From: Cristatella mucedo
Taxonomy: Eukaryota; Bryozoa; Phylactolaemata; Cristatellidae
NCBI GenBank assembly: GCA_009760855.2
Contig: WPIO01000010.1
Location: 1,761,001 to 1,825,000 of the forward strand
DNA length: 64,000 bases
Direction of reading: 5' to 3'
The notes beneath the pieces are model-generated. The model was given only the letters and a program-made list of their open reading frames with translations, ran no database searches and was not told the DNA's origin. Positions 41,001-53,818 of this stretch are shown in pieces. The position numbers and the translations under genes are program-made. Each line of letters starts with the position of its first letter. The first letter of the stretch is position 1.

Positions 41001-44000
41001 GGTCGTTTGAAGCTTTATCCGACCTGGTTTGGTCCAGCGGTTAAGGTGCTAGCCCCCTCGACCACGGTCTGGCTGAGATCGTGGGCTCGAACCCGGAGGC
41101 ATATGTGAAGCTCCGTAATAGAGATTAAGTTCTCTTGGGGCGCTATACAAATGAATTATATTTTGAATTATATTTTCTTATCCAGGCTGGTGATCAGTGC
41201 TCCAGAAACGGTTCGAGCGTTTTTACGATCGAAAGTTAGAACCGCATTCCGATCGATCCATGCCAATCGTCACGGGCACTGTCACCGGTAGCTTTATGCC
41301 GGCTGCTGATCGGTATCTGCTTTCACTGGCAAAATGTGCTCGATGCATTTCCTGATCGCCCTCGTCCGACTCCCTTACCCAGCTTAGCTCTGCTTAAGAA
41401 TTGTCTGTCTGCATTGAAGAATGTAGGCGGTGAGGACAAGGTTCTATCCAACACTTTTATTTATTTGACTTTTCCACGGTGTTGCTATTTTGCTCCGATG
41501 TTCCATGGAAAGCTCGGCATTCCCGTCCGACGTATTAGTCCTTTATACTGCTCGTTCCCATCATTTCGTGCACTGGCGTTTCTGCTACTTGCTTGATTCG
41601 TGCTGGAAATGGCTTTTGCATTCATGCCAGTCGCAATTAACGTTTGATCTGCCTGGTGACGGGTGCACTGTCAATTGCTAGCGGTGATTAAGATATCGGT
41701 AACTAGCTGCTTTAGAACTGGGTAATCTCATCGTTTGCGTTCACACACGATTCTTACAACTGCAAGCAAATGCTATTTGAACGATTCAGCGTTCTTACGT
41801 TCGCTGCAACTACCCATCGATGCTTGCCCGTGCCGCTGATAAAGTTCTACCTACCGCTACTCAGTCGCCACGAGAGAACAGCTTGTACAGTAGATTGTGA
41901 TTCGGTGTTGATCTCTTCAAATCATTAACTTTACCCACGCTGACCCCGACCGCATTTGCATTCAGGGAGGAGGTGCAGCTAAGTCAGGTTCTGAAGCTAA
42001 GTCAGAGTTGGTGCTGCTAGCTATAATAGTAAGACAATCCCCGTTACCCGAATAGGAATTAGACTCTCCTACTGCCGACTATGGCACCTTTTCAGCTGTC
42101 CTGAGCTGCTACTTCCGATATACTTACTACCTCGATTGCTCTCCTGACTGTGCTATGCTTCCCACTTTCTTTTTGTTGCGTGAGACGAAGCCTGTCGGCT
42201 ACCGAATGCGTACCGAAAGCCGCTTTGGCTGTTAGTGCTCTATACACCACTCTCCTGCGTAACGCCCACATGGTCTTTATGACTTTGTAGAGTTACAGAC
42301 GGAAATAAATTACATTAATTGTTATTAGTGCAGTGGCATGTCAATAACGATAACCTGAAAGACTTCGCAGCGTGGAAATCCCACGTCCTAAGTCGGCCTG
42401 GGGCCCACTCGACAGCAGATAGTATCGAAGCGCTAGCAGCACGTGACTCGCTGGTTCTCCAGCAATTGTTGGAGTATTTGTCGATCATAAGTTTGAACCA
42501 CATTCCGATCGACCTACCGCCGGTCGCTGCCGCCACGGTCGTTTGCAGCTTCATTCGAGCTTGTTTGGTCCAAAGGTTGACGTGCTCGCCCCCCCCCCCG
42601 ACCACGGTCAGGCTGAGATCGTGGGCTTCAGCCCGGAGGCATACGTGAAGCTCGTGAATAGAGATTATGTTCTCTTGGGGCGCTATACGAATGAATTATA
42701 TTTTTAATTATATTGTGTTATCGAGGCTGGTGATCGTTCTCCAGAAACGGTTCGAGCGTTTTCCGATCGGAAGTTTGAACCGCATTCCGATCGATCCATG
42801 CCAGTCGCCACGGGCACTGTCACCGGTAGCTTTATGCCGGCTTCTGATCGGTATCTGCTTTCACTGGCAATATGTGCTCGATGCATTTCCTTATCGCCCT
42901 CGTCCGACTCCCTTGTCCAGCTTAGCTCTGCATGGAGAATTGTCTGTCTGCATTGCAGAATGTAGGCAGTGAGGACAAGTTTCTATCCTACACTTTTATT
43001 TATTTGACTTTTCCAAGGTGTTGCTATTTGGCTCTGATGTTCCAAGGAAAGCTCGGCATTGCAGTCCGACGTATTAGTCCTTTATACTGCTCGTTCTCAT
43101 CATTTCGTGCACTGGCGTTTCTGCTACTTGCTTGAATTGTGCTGGAAACGGCTTCTGTATTCATGCCAGTCGCAATTAACTTGTGATATGCCTCGTGACG
43201 TGTGCACTGTCAATTGCTAGCTGTGATGGAGATATCGGTATCTGGCTGCTTTAGAACTGGGTAATCTCATCGTTTGCGTTCACACACGATTCTGACAACT
43301 GCAAGCAAATGCTATTTGAACGAATCAGCGTTCCTACGTTCGCTGCGGCTACCCATCGATGCCTGCCCTAGAAGCTGATAAAATTCTACCTACAGCTTCT
43401 CAGATGCCGCAAGAAAACCGCTTGTAAAGAATATTGTGATTTGGTGTTGATCTCTTTAAATCATTAACTTTACCCAAGCTGACCCCAACCGCATTTGCAT
43501 TCAGGGAGGAGGTGCAGCTAAGTCAGGTTCTGAAGCTAAGTCAGGGTAGGTGCAGCTAACTATAATAGTAGGATAATACCCGTTACCCGAATAGGAATTA
43601 GACTCTCCCACTGCCGACTATGGCGCTACCTTTTCAGCTGTCCTGAGCTGCTACTTCCGATATACTCACTACCACGATAGCTCTCCTGACTGTGCAATGC
43701 TTCCCACTTTCTTTTTGTTGCGTGAGACGAAGCCTGTCGGCTACCGAATGCGTACCAAAAGCCTCTTAGGCTGCTAATGCTCTATACCCCACTCTCCTAA
43801 GTAACACCCACATGGTGTTTATGACTTTGTAGAGTTACAGACGGAAATATATTACATTAATTTGTATTAGTGCTGTGGCATGTTAATAACGATAACCTAA
43901 AAGATTTTGCATCGTGGAAATCCCACGTCTTAAGTCGGCCTGCAGCCCAATCGAAAGCAGATAGTATCGAAGCGGTAGCAGCACGTGATTCGCCGGTTCT

Positions 44001-47000
44001 TCAGCAATTGTTGGAGTTTTTGTCGATCATAAGTTTAAACCGCAATCCGATCGATCTACCGCCGATCGCTGCCGGCATAGTCGTTTGAAGCTTTATCCGA
44101 CCTGGTTTGGTCCAGCGGTTAAGGTGCTAGCCCCCTCGACCACGGTGTGGCTGAGATCGTGGGCTTCAGCCCGGAGGCATACGTGAAGCTCGTGAATAGA
44201 GATTATGTTCTGTTGGGGCGCTATACAAATGAATTATATTTTTAATTATATTTTGTTATCCAGGCTGGTGATCAGTTCTCCAGAAACGGTTCGAGCGTTT
44301 TCCGATCGGAAGTTCGAACCGCATTCCGATCGATCCATGCCAATCGCCACGGGCACTGTCACCGGTCGCTTTATCGGGGCTGCGGATCGGTATCTGCTTT
44401 CACTAGCAATATGTGCCCGAAGCATTTCCTTATAGCCGTCGTCCGACTTACTTGCCCAGCTTAGCTCTGCTTGGACATATGTCTGTCTGCATTGAAGAAT
44501 GTAGGCAGTGAGGACAAGGTTCTATCCTAACCTTTTATTTATTTGACTTTTCCACGGTGTTGCTATTTGGCTCCGATGTTTTATAGAAAGCTCGGCATTC
44601 CAGTCCGACGTATTAGTCCTCTATACTGCTCCTTCCCATCATTTCGTACACTGGCGTTTCTGCTACTTGCTTGAATCGTGCATAATATGGCTTTTGTATT
44701 CATGCCAATCGCAATTACGTGTCATCAGCCTCGTGACGGGCGTGCTGTCTATTGCTAGTGGTGATGAAGATATCGGTAACTAGCTGCTTTAGAACTGGGT
44801 AATCTCATCGTTCGCGTTTACAAACGATTCTTACAACTGCTAGCAAATGCTGTTTGAACGAATCAGCGTTCCTACTTGAGCTGCAACTACCCATCGTTGC
44901 TTGCCCGTACAGCTGATAAAGTTCTAATTACAGCTACTCAGTCGCTACAAGAAAACAGCTTGTAAAGAATATTGTGATTTGGTGTTGATCTCTTCAAATC
45001 ATTAACTTTACCCAAGCTGACCCCGACCGCATTTGCATTCAGAGAGGAGGTGCAGCTAAGTCAGGTTCTGAAGCTAAGTAAGGGTTGGTGCTGCCAGCTA
45101 TAATAGTAAGACAATACCCGTTACTCGAATAGGAATTAGACTCTCCTACTGCCGACTATGGCGCAACCTTTTCAGCTGTCCTGAGCGGCTACTTCCGATA
45201 TACTCACTACCTCGACTGCTCTCCTGACTGTGCTATGCTTCCCACTTTCTTTTTTTTGTTGCGTGAGACGAAGCCTGTCGGCTGCCGAATGCGTACCAAA
45301 AGCCTCTTTGGCTGCTAATGCTCTATACCCCACTCTCCTGAGTAACACCCACATGGTGTTTATGACTTTGTAGAGTTACAGACGGAAATACATTACATTA
45401 ATTGGTATTAGTGCTGTGGCATGTCAATAATGATAACCTTAAAGATTTCGCATCGTGGAAATCCCCCGTCCTAAGTCGGCCTGCAGCCCACTCGGCAGCA
45501 GACAATATCGAAGCGGTAGCAGCACGTGACTCGCTGGTTCTCCAGCAAGTGTTGGAGTATTTGTCGATCTTAAGTTTGAACCACATTCCGATCGACCTAC
45601 CGCCGATCGCTGCCGGCATAATCGTTTGAAACTTTATCCGAGCTGGATTGGTCCAACGGTGGAGGTGCTTGCCCCCTCGACCATGGTCTGGCTGAGATCG
45701 TGGGCTGAAGCCCGGAGGCATATGTGAAGCTCGTGAATAGAGATTAATTTCTTTAGGGACGCTATGCAAACGAGGTAAATTTTGAATTATATTTTCTTAT
45801 CCAGGCTGGTGATCAGTGCTCCAGAAACGGTTCAAGCGTTTTACGATTGAAAGTTAGAACCGCATTCCGATCGATCCATGCCAATCGCCACGGGCACTGT
45901 CAACGGTAGCTTTATGCCGGCTGCTGATCGGTATCTGCTTTCACTGGCAAAATGTGCTCGATGCATTTCCTTATCGCCGTCGTCCGACTCCCTTGTCCAG
46001 CTTAGCTCTGCATGGAGAATTGTCTGTCTGCATTTCAGAATGTGGGAAGTGAGGACAAGGTTCTATCCTACACTTTTATTTATTTGACATTTCCAAGGTG
46101 TTGCTATTTGGCTCTGATGTTCCATGGAAAGCTCGGCATTCCAGTCCGACGTATTAGTTCTTTATACTGCTCGTTCTCATCTTTTCGTGCACTGGCGTTT
46201 CAGCTACTTGCTTGAATCGTGCTGGAAATGGCTTTTGTATTCATGCCAGTCGCAATTAACTTGTGATATGCCTGGTGACGGGTGCACTGTCAATTGCTAG
46301 CGGTGATGACGATATCGGTATCTAGCTGCTTTAGAACTGGGTAATCTCATCGTTTGCGTTTACAAACGATTCTTACAACTGCTAGAAAATGCTGTTTGAA
46401 CGAATCAGCGTTCCTACGTGAGCTGCAACTACCCATCGTTGCTTGCCCGTGCAGCTGATAAAGTTCTACCTACAGCTACTCAGTCGCTACAAGAAAACAG
46501 CTTGTAAAGAATATTGTGATTTGGTGTTGATCTCTTCAAATCATTAACTTTACCCAAGCTGACCCCGACCGCATTTGCATTCAGGGAGGAGGTGCAGCTA
46601 AGTCAGGTTCTGAAGCTATGTCAGGGTTGGTGCTGCGAACTATAATAGTAAGACAATGACAGTTACCCGAATAGGAATAAGACTCTCCTACTGACGACGA
46701 CTATGGCTCAACATTTTCAGCTGTCCTGAGCTGCTACTTCCACAATACTCACTACCTCAACTGCTCTCCTGACTTTGCCACGCTTTCCACTTTCTCTTTG
46801 TTGCGTGAGACGAAGCCTGTCGGCTACCGAATGCGTACCGAAAGCCGCTTTGGCTGCTAGTGGTCTATACACCACTCTTCTGCGTAACACCCACATGGGC
46901 TTTATGACCTTGTAGAGTTACAGACGGAAATACATTATATTAATTGGTATTAGTGCTGTGGCATGTCAATAACGATAACCTTAAAGATTTCGCATCGTGG

Positions 47001-47745
47001 AAATCACACGTCCTAAGTCGGCCTGGGGCCCACTCGACAGCAGATAGTATCGAAGCGGTAGCAGCACGTGATTCGCCGGTTCTCCAGCAATTGTTGGAGT
47101 ATTTGTCGATCATAAGTTTGAACCGCATTCCGATCCACCTACCGCCGATCGCTGCCGGCACGGTCGTTTGAAGCTTTATCCGAGCTGGTTTGGTCCAGCG
47201 GTTAAGGTGCTAGCCCCTCCCGACCACGGACTGTCTGAGATCGTGGGCTCGAGCCCGGAGGCATATGTGAAGCTCGTGAATAGAGATTAAGTTCTCTTGG
47301 GGCGCTATACAAATTAATTATATTTTGAATTATATTTTCTTATCCAGGCTGGTTATTAATTCTCCAGAAACGGTTCGAGCATTTTCTTATCGGAAGTTCG
47401 AACCGCATTCCGATCGATCCACTGCCAATCGTCACGGGCACCGTCAGCAGTAGCTTTATCCCGGCTGCTAATCGGTATCTGCTTTAACTGGCAATATGTG
47501 CCCGATGCATTTCCTTATCGCCGTCGTCCGACTCCCTTGACCAGCTTAGCTCTGCTTGGAGAATTGTCTGTCTGCATTGCAGAATGTATGCAGTGAGGAC
47601 AAGGTTCTATCCTACACTTTTATTTATTTGACTTTTCCACGGTGTTGCTATTCGACTCTGATGTTCCATGGAAAGCTCGGCATTCCAGTCCGACGTATTA
47701 GTCCTTCATACTGCTCGACCACGGTCAGCTGATAAGAATATACCA

Positions 47746-48040
47746 TGGACTACTCGGTCGCCGTAGGAAAACAGCTTGTAAAGCAGGTCGTCATTTGCTG
47801 TTTATCTTTTCAAATAGTTGTCTTCATCCAAGCTGACCCCGACTACATTTGCATGTAGGGAGGAGTTGCAGCTAACTCAGGTTTCGAAGCTAAGTTAAGG
47901 TTGCGGCTACATGCTTTAATAGAAGACAATAGTTATTAACCAAACATGAACTATATTAATTAGTAGTAGCATCGTGGCTGGTCAGTAATGATAACCAGAA
48001 AGATTTCTCGTTTGGGAAATCCCACTTCTTTAGTACGTTT
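47746..48040 (+). repeat. Strongly diverged edge unit of the satellite
   Basis: AAGCTGACCCCGACTACATT, GGGAGGAGTTGCAGCTAACT and, near 47980, GTCAGTAATGATAACCAGAA followed by AAAGATTTCTCG and GGGAAATCCCAC match the unit in order. They are more diverged and lack the LINE-B part. It marks the right edge of the array. Confidence 0.75.
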
Positions 48041-49134
48041 TCAATGCTGTTAAGGATCTTCGCATCCAGTGTGTTGTGTCAATTTCACCAAGTTTGTAAG
48101 CATGACGGGTGTGCGAGCCTAGATAAACTTTTTTACGGTAACTTGCTGAGTACGTGACGTTGGCTAAATGAATCGGATTGTCATGCGTTGATGTTATTTG
48201 CTTGGCTGTAGCTGCCACTTGGGGCCTGATCGAATATGCGAATCGACTGCTGTGTGTTCGGTGAAGCTAAGGTGAAGGCTACGGCTTGCCTGGCTCAGGC
48301 CCGAGCTCAGGCCTTTGCATCTCAAGCTTGCGAATGATGAATGTTAGGACTGAAGCTGGCACGTGTAAGTGTACTTTCCTGACAAAGAGTTCTATTGCAG
48401 TTTTAGGCCTTGTGTTCAGGTGAGAAAATTCGGCGCTCGCTGCAACTGCGTCAGCTCTTGACTGGCGGCACACGGAAGCTGCACTACTATCAAGGATTAC
48501 CGGCACAACACTCAACTATTTATGACGCAGTAGTGTGTTGCAGGCAAGCTCAATTTTAGTGCTATTTCCTGGGAAAGTCACTATGATCGTATGTCGGTCT
48601 TCGATGACATATAGTACATGGAATTCATTGATTGTCTCGGACGGTTACTCGCTGACAGACGTGGTTGCCATCCTGGTGACCGAAATGCTTACTGTGCAAA
48701 TAAATCTTTAATTATAAATTTGTGTTTTGAAAAACATAGCCTTTCCGAAAAACTAGCTACGGTGTATGATGCCACGAAATGTCTCGTCTCTGCCGCCAAC
48801 AGAAAACCTCTATTGCATTTCCAAGTCCGACAATGGCCCGTGCTTGGAGCTGTTGCTGGTCATGCTAGCTATCGAATCCAGCTCTTCAGGCAGCTTGGCC
48901 TTTGCTACCAAGAGCTCAAGACCTCAGAGACATCGAGCTCCACCTGTCTTGGATTACCTTACACTGTAATTGCAGGGCAGTCCACCTATGTTGAAATGAA
49001 GAAAGCTTTAATAAGTTGAATTGATTCTCAATTTAATTTGTCGCAGGAAGCCGATCGCCAATTGTTTGCGGCTGCACACCGTGAACTACCATTTATAGAC
49101 CTTAGCTAGTCCATACAGCCTAGGCTTTCCTAGA
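48041..49134. other. Unique DNA right of the array
   Basis: Frames at 48030-48218 minus (with VTYSASYRKKVYLGSHTRHA) and 48618-49019 plus (133 codons) have protein-like composition but no recognisable domain, splice partners or homologues known to me. Left uncalled. Confidence 0.4.
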
Positions 49135-49600
49135 GAGGTGCTAACTTGCTGACCTGCGGACGGCTTAGCTCCGCCCTCTCCAGTGCTGCTGAGAGATAGC
49201 TCCGGACAGTACAGCCTGCTTCGTTAGGACTGCAGACACCTATCCAGCTACAGCTGTGGTGCCAGCCATCATCCGCTCTCACTATGCTGGACAGCTGGCT
49301 TGCCCAGCCTGAACGCAAACGAACATGAGGTATTTAAAGAACCGAGGTAGCTAGAGTATAGGGAGGGAGGTGCCAACTTTGCTGACCTGCTGACGGCTTA
49401 GCTCCGCCCTCTCCAGTAATCCTGAGAGACAGCTCCGGATAGTACAGTCTGCTTCGTTAGGACTGCAGACATCTATCCAGCTACAGCTGTGGTGCCAGCC
49501 ATCATCCGCTCTCACTATGCTGGACAGCTGGCTTGCCCAGCCTGAACGAAAACGAACGCGAGGTATTGTACAGGACCGGGATAGCTAGAGTATTGTTTCT
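49135..49600 (+). repeat. Tandem duplication of a 233-bp unit
   Basis: Two adjacent copies begin at GAGGTGCTAACTTGCTGACC (49135) and GAGGTGCCAACTTTGCTGAC (49368) and share CTATCCAGCTACAGCTGTGG and GGACAGCTGGCTTGCCCAGC. They are about 95 percent alike by eye. Confidence 0.9.
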
Positions 49601-51229
49601 CGGAATTGTACGTATCTGATATGCATACTATTGCGACCTAGGTCAGACGGTCTTCGACGAAAATAATTTAATTAAAAAATTACTGAAGCGTGCATTTTCG
49701 AAAATTGAGTAACCAACCAATCAAAGCTCGATTATTAAAAATTAAGGTGCATGTCTTATATATTGCGATTTACAACTTGATTAAGAATGCTTAAGATTAG
49801 CTGTCTATCTCCACTTCAAGTCACTAGTACATCTGTTGCTTAATCCTGGCTACGCTCTTGCCCAGGAGTGATGTGTTCGTGATGTTAGGCACTTATGTAA
49901 AAAATATATCGAATTCAATTGAGCGAACTGAACCGAATTCTACGTGCTCTACCACAGAAAAATCGGCTTGCTAAATGGCAGTCCATAAATCTAACGGTTG
50001 GAAACCAGTTACGTCATAGCACACAATTGATATACCAGTCAGTCAGTTGTGCTTCTGCCTTTGAAGGCTACGCTCGGTGCTATTCACCCATATATCACAT
50101 AAGATCATGGGGCGGATTGAATTTACAAACGAAATTAACTTGTTGCATCAAGGTTGATACAATGCCTCACGTTGGTGGCAGATCGGCATTTTCCTATTAG
50201 GCCATACGTACACGAAACCTGAGTTTGCTCTGCCAGTACGGGTGCATAAGGCAAGAGCTGCTCCGGGTGATTTCTTTTCGTTAGATTAGCCACCTTATGG
50301 AACCTCGCCAGAAGCCCAAATAAGGCTAAATAAATTAGCCCAAATAAGGATTTAGCCGATGAAGCAGCAGCTCAGCATTTCTATTTCTCGTGAAGATAAA
50401 TCCTTAAGAAAAGTCCATCCTCTACTGATTTAGAGCATTAGATAAACATGAATTTGACGCAAAGAAAAAATTATTTCCTGAATCGACACTTTATTTTTAA
50501 GCTCAAATGCGTTGCGCATATTCAGAAGAATGCTTGATTTGAATTATCATCTTCAGAGCTAACCGTCTCCTGCCGAAAAGCCATGAATACTTGGTATTTC
50601 CAACTGTCTCTATCTTTCAGCACGAAAATGCAAGGCGTGCTTACTCACAAAGACTGGGTCTTGCTCAAGAACAACCAATAACCCCTGTCTGAACATGATC
50701 CATTGTAGCGAACGAATTGCCAGTTAATTGGGCTGGCTGCATCATTTAATTGTTTGGTTAAACTAAAGTCACACTTGTAGACCCCATATAATATTCAAAG
50801 CTCCTCCAATCTCTACAGAAAGTCTTGGCGAATGTCATGTGACTACGCTGAGTCATTTTTCTATATTGCTCCAAAAGGAAGATATTTAGTTATGAAGGAT
50901 AGTGTTTAAATGCTTGTTCAATTATGACCCAACTCTAAAAAATACGACCATCCTTAACGTTTAGTTTTACTTTCAGCTCCTGCTTTATTAGTATTTCCAT
51001 TATTCGGAGCACTTTGGCTCTGAAATAGGTATCATTTATACGTAATACATGACACGTACAAAAGCCGTAACTATTACCTCACAGGTCGCTTCTTCTACCT
51101 GAATGCGGACTTTACCTTTGATACTGTATTAGAAAACTTTATTTCGAGAGTCTCTGTTCATTCGCATGCCATGTCCGACAATATGCACACGGTGGTGCAT
51201 TTGGAGTGTCACCTGTATCTTGCAAAGTT
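49601..51229. other. AT-rich DNA, no gene seen
   Basis: A 93-codon frame at 49919-50200 plus has no recognisable features. No repeat copies matching other parts of the window were noticed. Confidence 0.5.
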
Positions 51230-51647
51230 GTTGAGATTTCGGTAGCAATTTCTTTTCAGCAAGTTGAACCAGAGACATTCAACCTTTCAGCATCATCGCT
51301 AGCCGACCGATCGCATTTCTCTGTCGTTTTAGTTGCCCGGAGCTCCTTAATAATCTGAAAGCTTGAGAAATGATAGCCATTATTTGTTGGCGTGCCTGTC
51401 GGTATTTACAGAGCAGCCTTCGTCGAGTGAAACGTGTCTGGCTATCGGGAGTATTTTGATAGAAATTTCGTGCATTCGTCAAGGTGAATCTGAATCATCC
51501 AATTATGCAACTCTTGCCTGAAGTTTATAAAGCGGCCCTTGTTTGTCAGTAAATCGATACTCTCTTCTTTGACTGCCTCTAGCTTTCGCGATCTTATATT
51601 TTTCGATTCTTGCACTTACTCCTAAACGTAGTTAGGCTGCTGCTGAC
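51230..51647 (+). repeat. Old dispersed repeat, copy 1
   Basis: Shares an ordered series of words with 56135-56600: TTTCGGTAGC, AAGTTGAA.CAGAGA, GATAGCCATTATTTGTTGG versus AAAGCCATTGTTGGTAGG, ATTATGCAACT, and a CTTACTC end. Copies are diverged but collinear over about 400 bp, direct orientation. Class unknown. Confidence 0.6.
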
Positions 51648-51784
51648 TATAGTTAGCTCTGCTCATAAGCGGTGTCCGCTTATGATCAACACCGCCTAGG
51701 CGGTGTCGCTTATGAGCAACACCGCCTAGGCGGTGTCGCTTATAGGCGCCTAGGCGGTGTCGCTTATGAGCAGAGCTAACTATA
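51648..51784. mobile_element. 137-bp palindromic element with perfect 24-bp terminal inverted repeats
   Basis: Left arm TATAGTTAGCTCTGCTCATA+AGCG (51648-51671) and right arm 51761-51784 are exact reverse complements. The interior holds three copies of GCCTAGGCGGTGTCGCTTAT, itself containing the palindrome GCCTAGGC. It resembles a MITE or foldback element. No clear target-site duplication was noticed. Confidence 0.85.
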
Positions 51785-53818
51785 ATAGCATTCAAATTTT
51801 CATTTTCATTATCAAACATTCAAATATAACAGCATTCAAATTTGGTTGCTAGGGAATAGCCTCAGCTTACTCAAATTGGGCCTGACCGAGGGCGTCGGGA
51901 CTTATGTTTCCACCCCCTGTTGGATGTATCTCTACATCATCACTTTTATTAATATTTCTAAAATACCAATGGAACGACTGGCATGCAGAGGGGCACAAAC
52001 AAAAAGATTGCATAAGCCATCTTTTGATGTCACCATATCTGAAGTCTTGACCTACCGATGACCTGTAAAAGTCAAGGTCACACGTTTTTTCAGTCGACCT
52101 AAGCCAGACAAGGCTATCTTAAAAAAAGCAAACAGATGAAATACCAAGCACTGTAAAGATACGTCGAAAACCTCTCTAAAGATGCAGGACACTTTTGCAA
52201 AAATGAGGAGAGGTATATAAACAGAATTATTTAACGGTCAAACATTAACTGCGATTAGCGAAAACTGATTATATGACATTCAAGAACGTTGGTACCATAT
52301 TTGATTGACGTAAATCCAACCGTGGTTGCCTCTATTTGAAAAAATTAACCCACGATTATATTCAAAATTTTTAGTCGATGCGGCCAGAATGGGTAAATCT
52401 GTAGACTTTTCAAGGTACAAAAGACAACTTTTAGGAAAACTATGTTACAGACAAGTTATAATCAAAAAAACATGCAAATATTTCAAAAAGGACCAGAGTC
52501 ACTCGGTTTACTGTCATACAAATTTGAAGCACATATCAAGGAGTGTGTATCTCAAATGTCACCTGTGACATTTGTGCAACACCTCGGCAGCATTGTTACA
52601 AAACGTTAGGGTTTAGGGTTTAGGACCACAAAAGGACCACCAAACCAGCTCACCATCAAACTAAGTCTATCTACATAGGTCTATTGTGTACGGATGGTTT
52701 CACAACCGGTTGCCATGCTACTGACTACCAATCACCAGTCAGCTCGAATAAACTACCTACCTTGGGTCAAATCCAGCATGAGAAAAGTCCCAAATATGCT
52801 CAAATCGATCGGGAGGAGGAGGGAGGAAGGAAGCGATCGGGAGGGGGAGGGAGAAGAGGAAGCCAGTAGCAAGTAGTTTTCAGCACTGAATCACAGCATC
52901 CAAGTGCTTCGTATGCTTTTAGCAGCTACAACTAACTTTAAGTGCACAGTTCAGTCGACGGAACCCAGTCACGGAGTAAGAAATAAGTGAATCGTGATTA
53001 CAACCGAACCGAAGCTGGCTTTGATTTTGAAATTATTTGATTGGGAATCATTTTGCTTAACTTACGCTACCTAAAAGCATTATGAGTACTAACACCGGCT
53101 ACCAAACAATCTTGCCAATTAATAATCCTTTTTCGTGTAAGTTTTAATAAATTTAAATGCATTAAAATATAAGAAACAAAGCATTATTTCACCTAACTAA
53201 TTAGTAAGAAGTTAATATGGTCTCACTTACAGAAATCCCAAAAGCGGATTCAAACATCTTCCAGAAAGAGTAACCTTGGATGGAATGTATTCGTACATAT
53301 TCCGGTAGTATGTGCTCGAGTCCTTGACCTCCCCGTGCAGACTTAATTTGTGGTATGCAGGCACTTTTATTCCCTGCTTACGACTGAACTATTGCTTTGC
53401 GCGCCATTAGCTGACCTAGTGAGTCGGAGTCCATCCATTGGTTAGTGTTTATCAGTTTTTTTTTCCTCCCACCGAGAAATGGTTCGGTAGCTGTATGAAA
53501 TAGAGTTTCCGTTGCCCTTACTAGTCATTTGATGGTAATAATGACAGCTGGACTAAAGTGTGCTAAGCAAAATAAGAAAACCACTAATTTGCTAATCATA
53601 AAAGACATATATTGCAACTAGACATAGAATACAACTTTTCTTTGGATGATGACGTGCACTGATATGCCAGGTAATGCAAACAGTAGGCATACGTAAATTA
53701 TTATTGTTACTATTATTAATCACCAAAGAGCACGAGCCCTTCCGGTGGCTTAGTTAATTGTGCTATGGCTGCTGGGACCAATTCTTTTGACGTATATAGG
53801 TTCCAAACAAATAGAACG
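51785..53818. other. AT-rich DNA with a telomere-like patch
   Basis: The phrase AGCATTCAAATTT occurs twice at 51788-51845. At 52606-52625 there is GTTAGGGTTTAGGGTTTAGG, two to three telomere-like TTTAGGG units. 52803-52863 is a purine-rich GGGAGGAGGA-type tract. Frames at 52326-52568 and 52684-52876 are not convincing. Confidence 0.55.

Larger units (their letters stand above)
33817..47745 (+). repeat. Satellite array, about nine 1.54-kb units with three-unit periodicity
   Basis: Marker GCTGGTTTGGTCC (SINE head) recurs at about 34922, 36461, 37998, 39541, 41021, 42557, 44099, 45640 and 47182, a spacing of 1536-1543 bp except one 1480-bp unit. Each unit holds the LINE-B tail (about 258 bp), a 230-bp linker, a SINE (about 145 bp) and an 890-bp spacer. 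Short sense and antisense frames (60-123 codons) repeat with the units and are considered by-products. Variants at 36219/40779, 38374/42932 and 39648/44205 recur about 4557-4560 bp apart. The 1480-bp unit has lost about 58 bp near 40250. The first unit is partial. Confidence 0.95.

Noticed and set aside
34680-47171. Recurring 60-123-codon sense and antisense frames in the satellite
   Set aside because: They repeat because the units repeat, overlap on both strands and show disrupted or altered versions in several units with no domain.
33817-47745. CRISPR array
   Set aside because: Units are 1.5 kb, diverged and contain LINE and SINE sequence in a eukaryotic genome; no short direct repeats with unique spacers.
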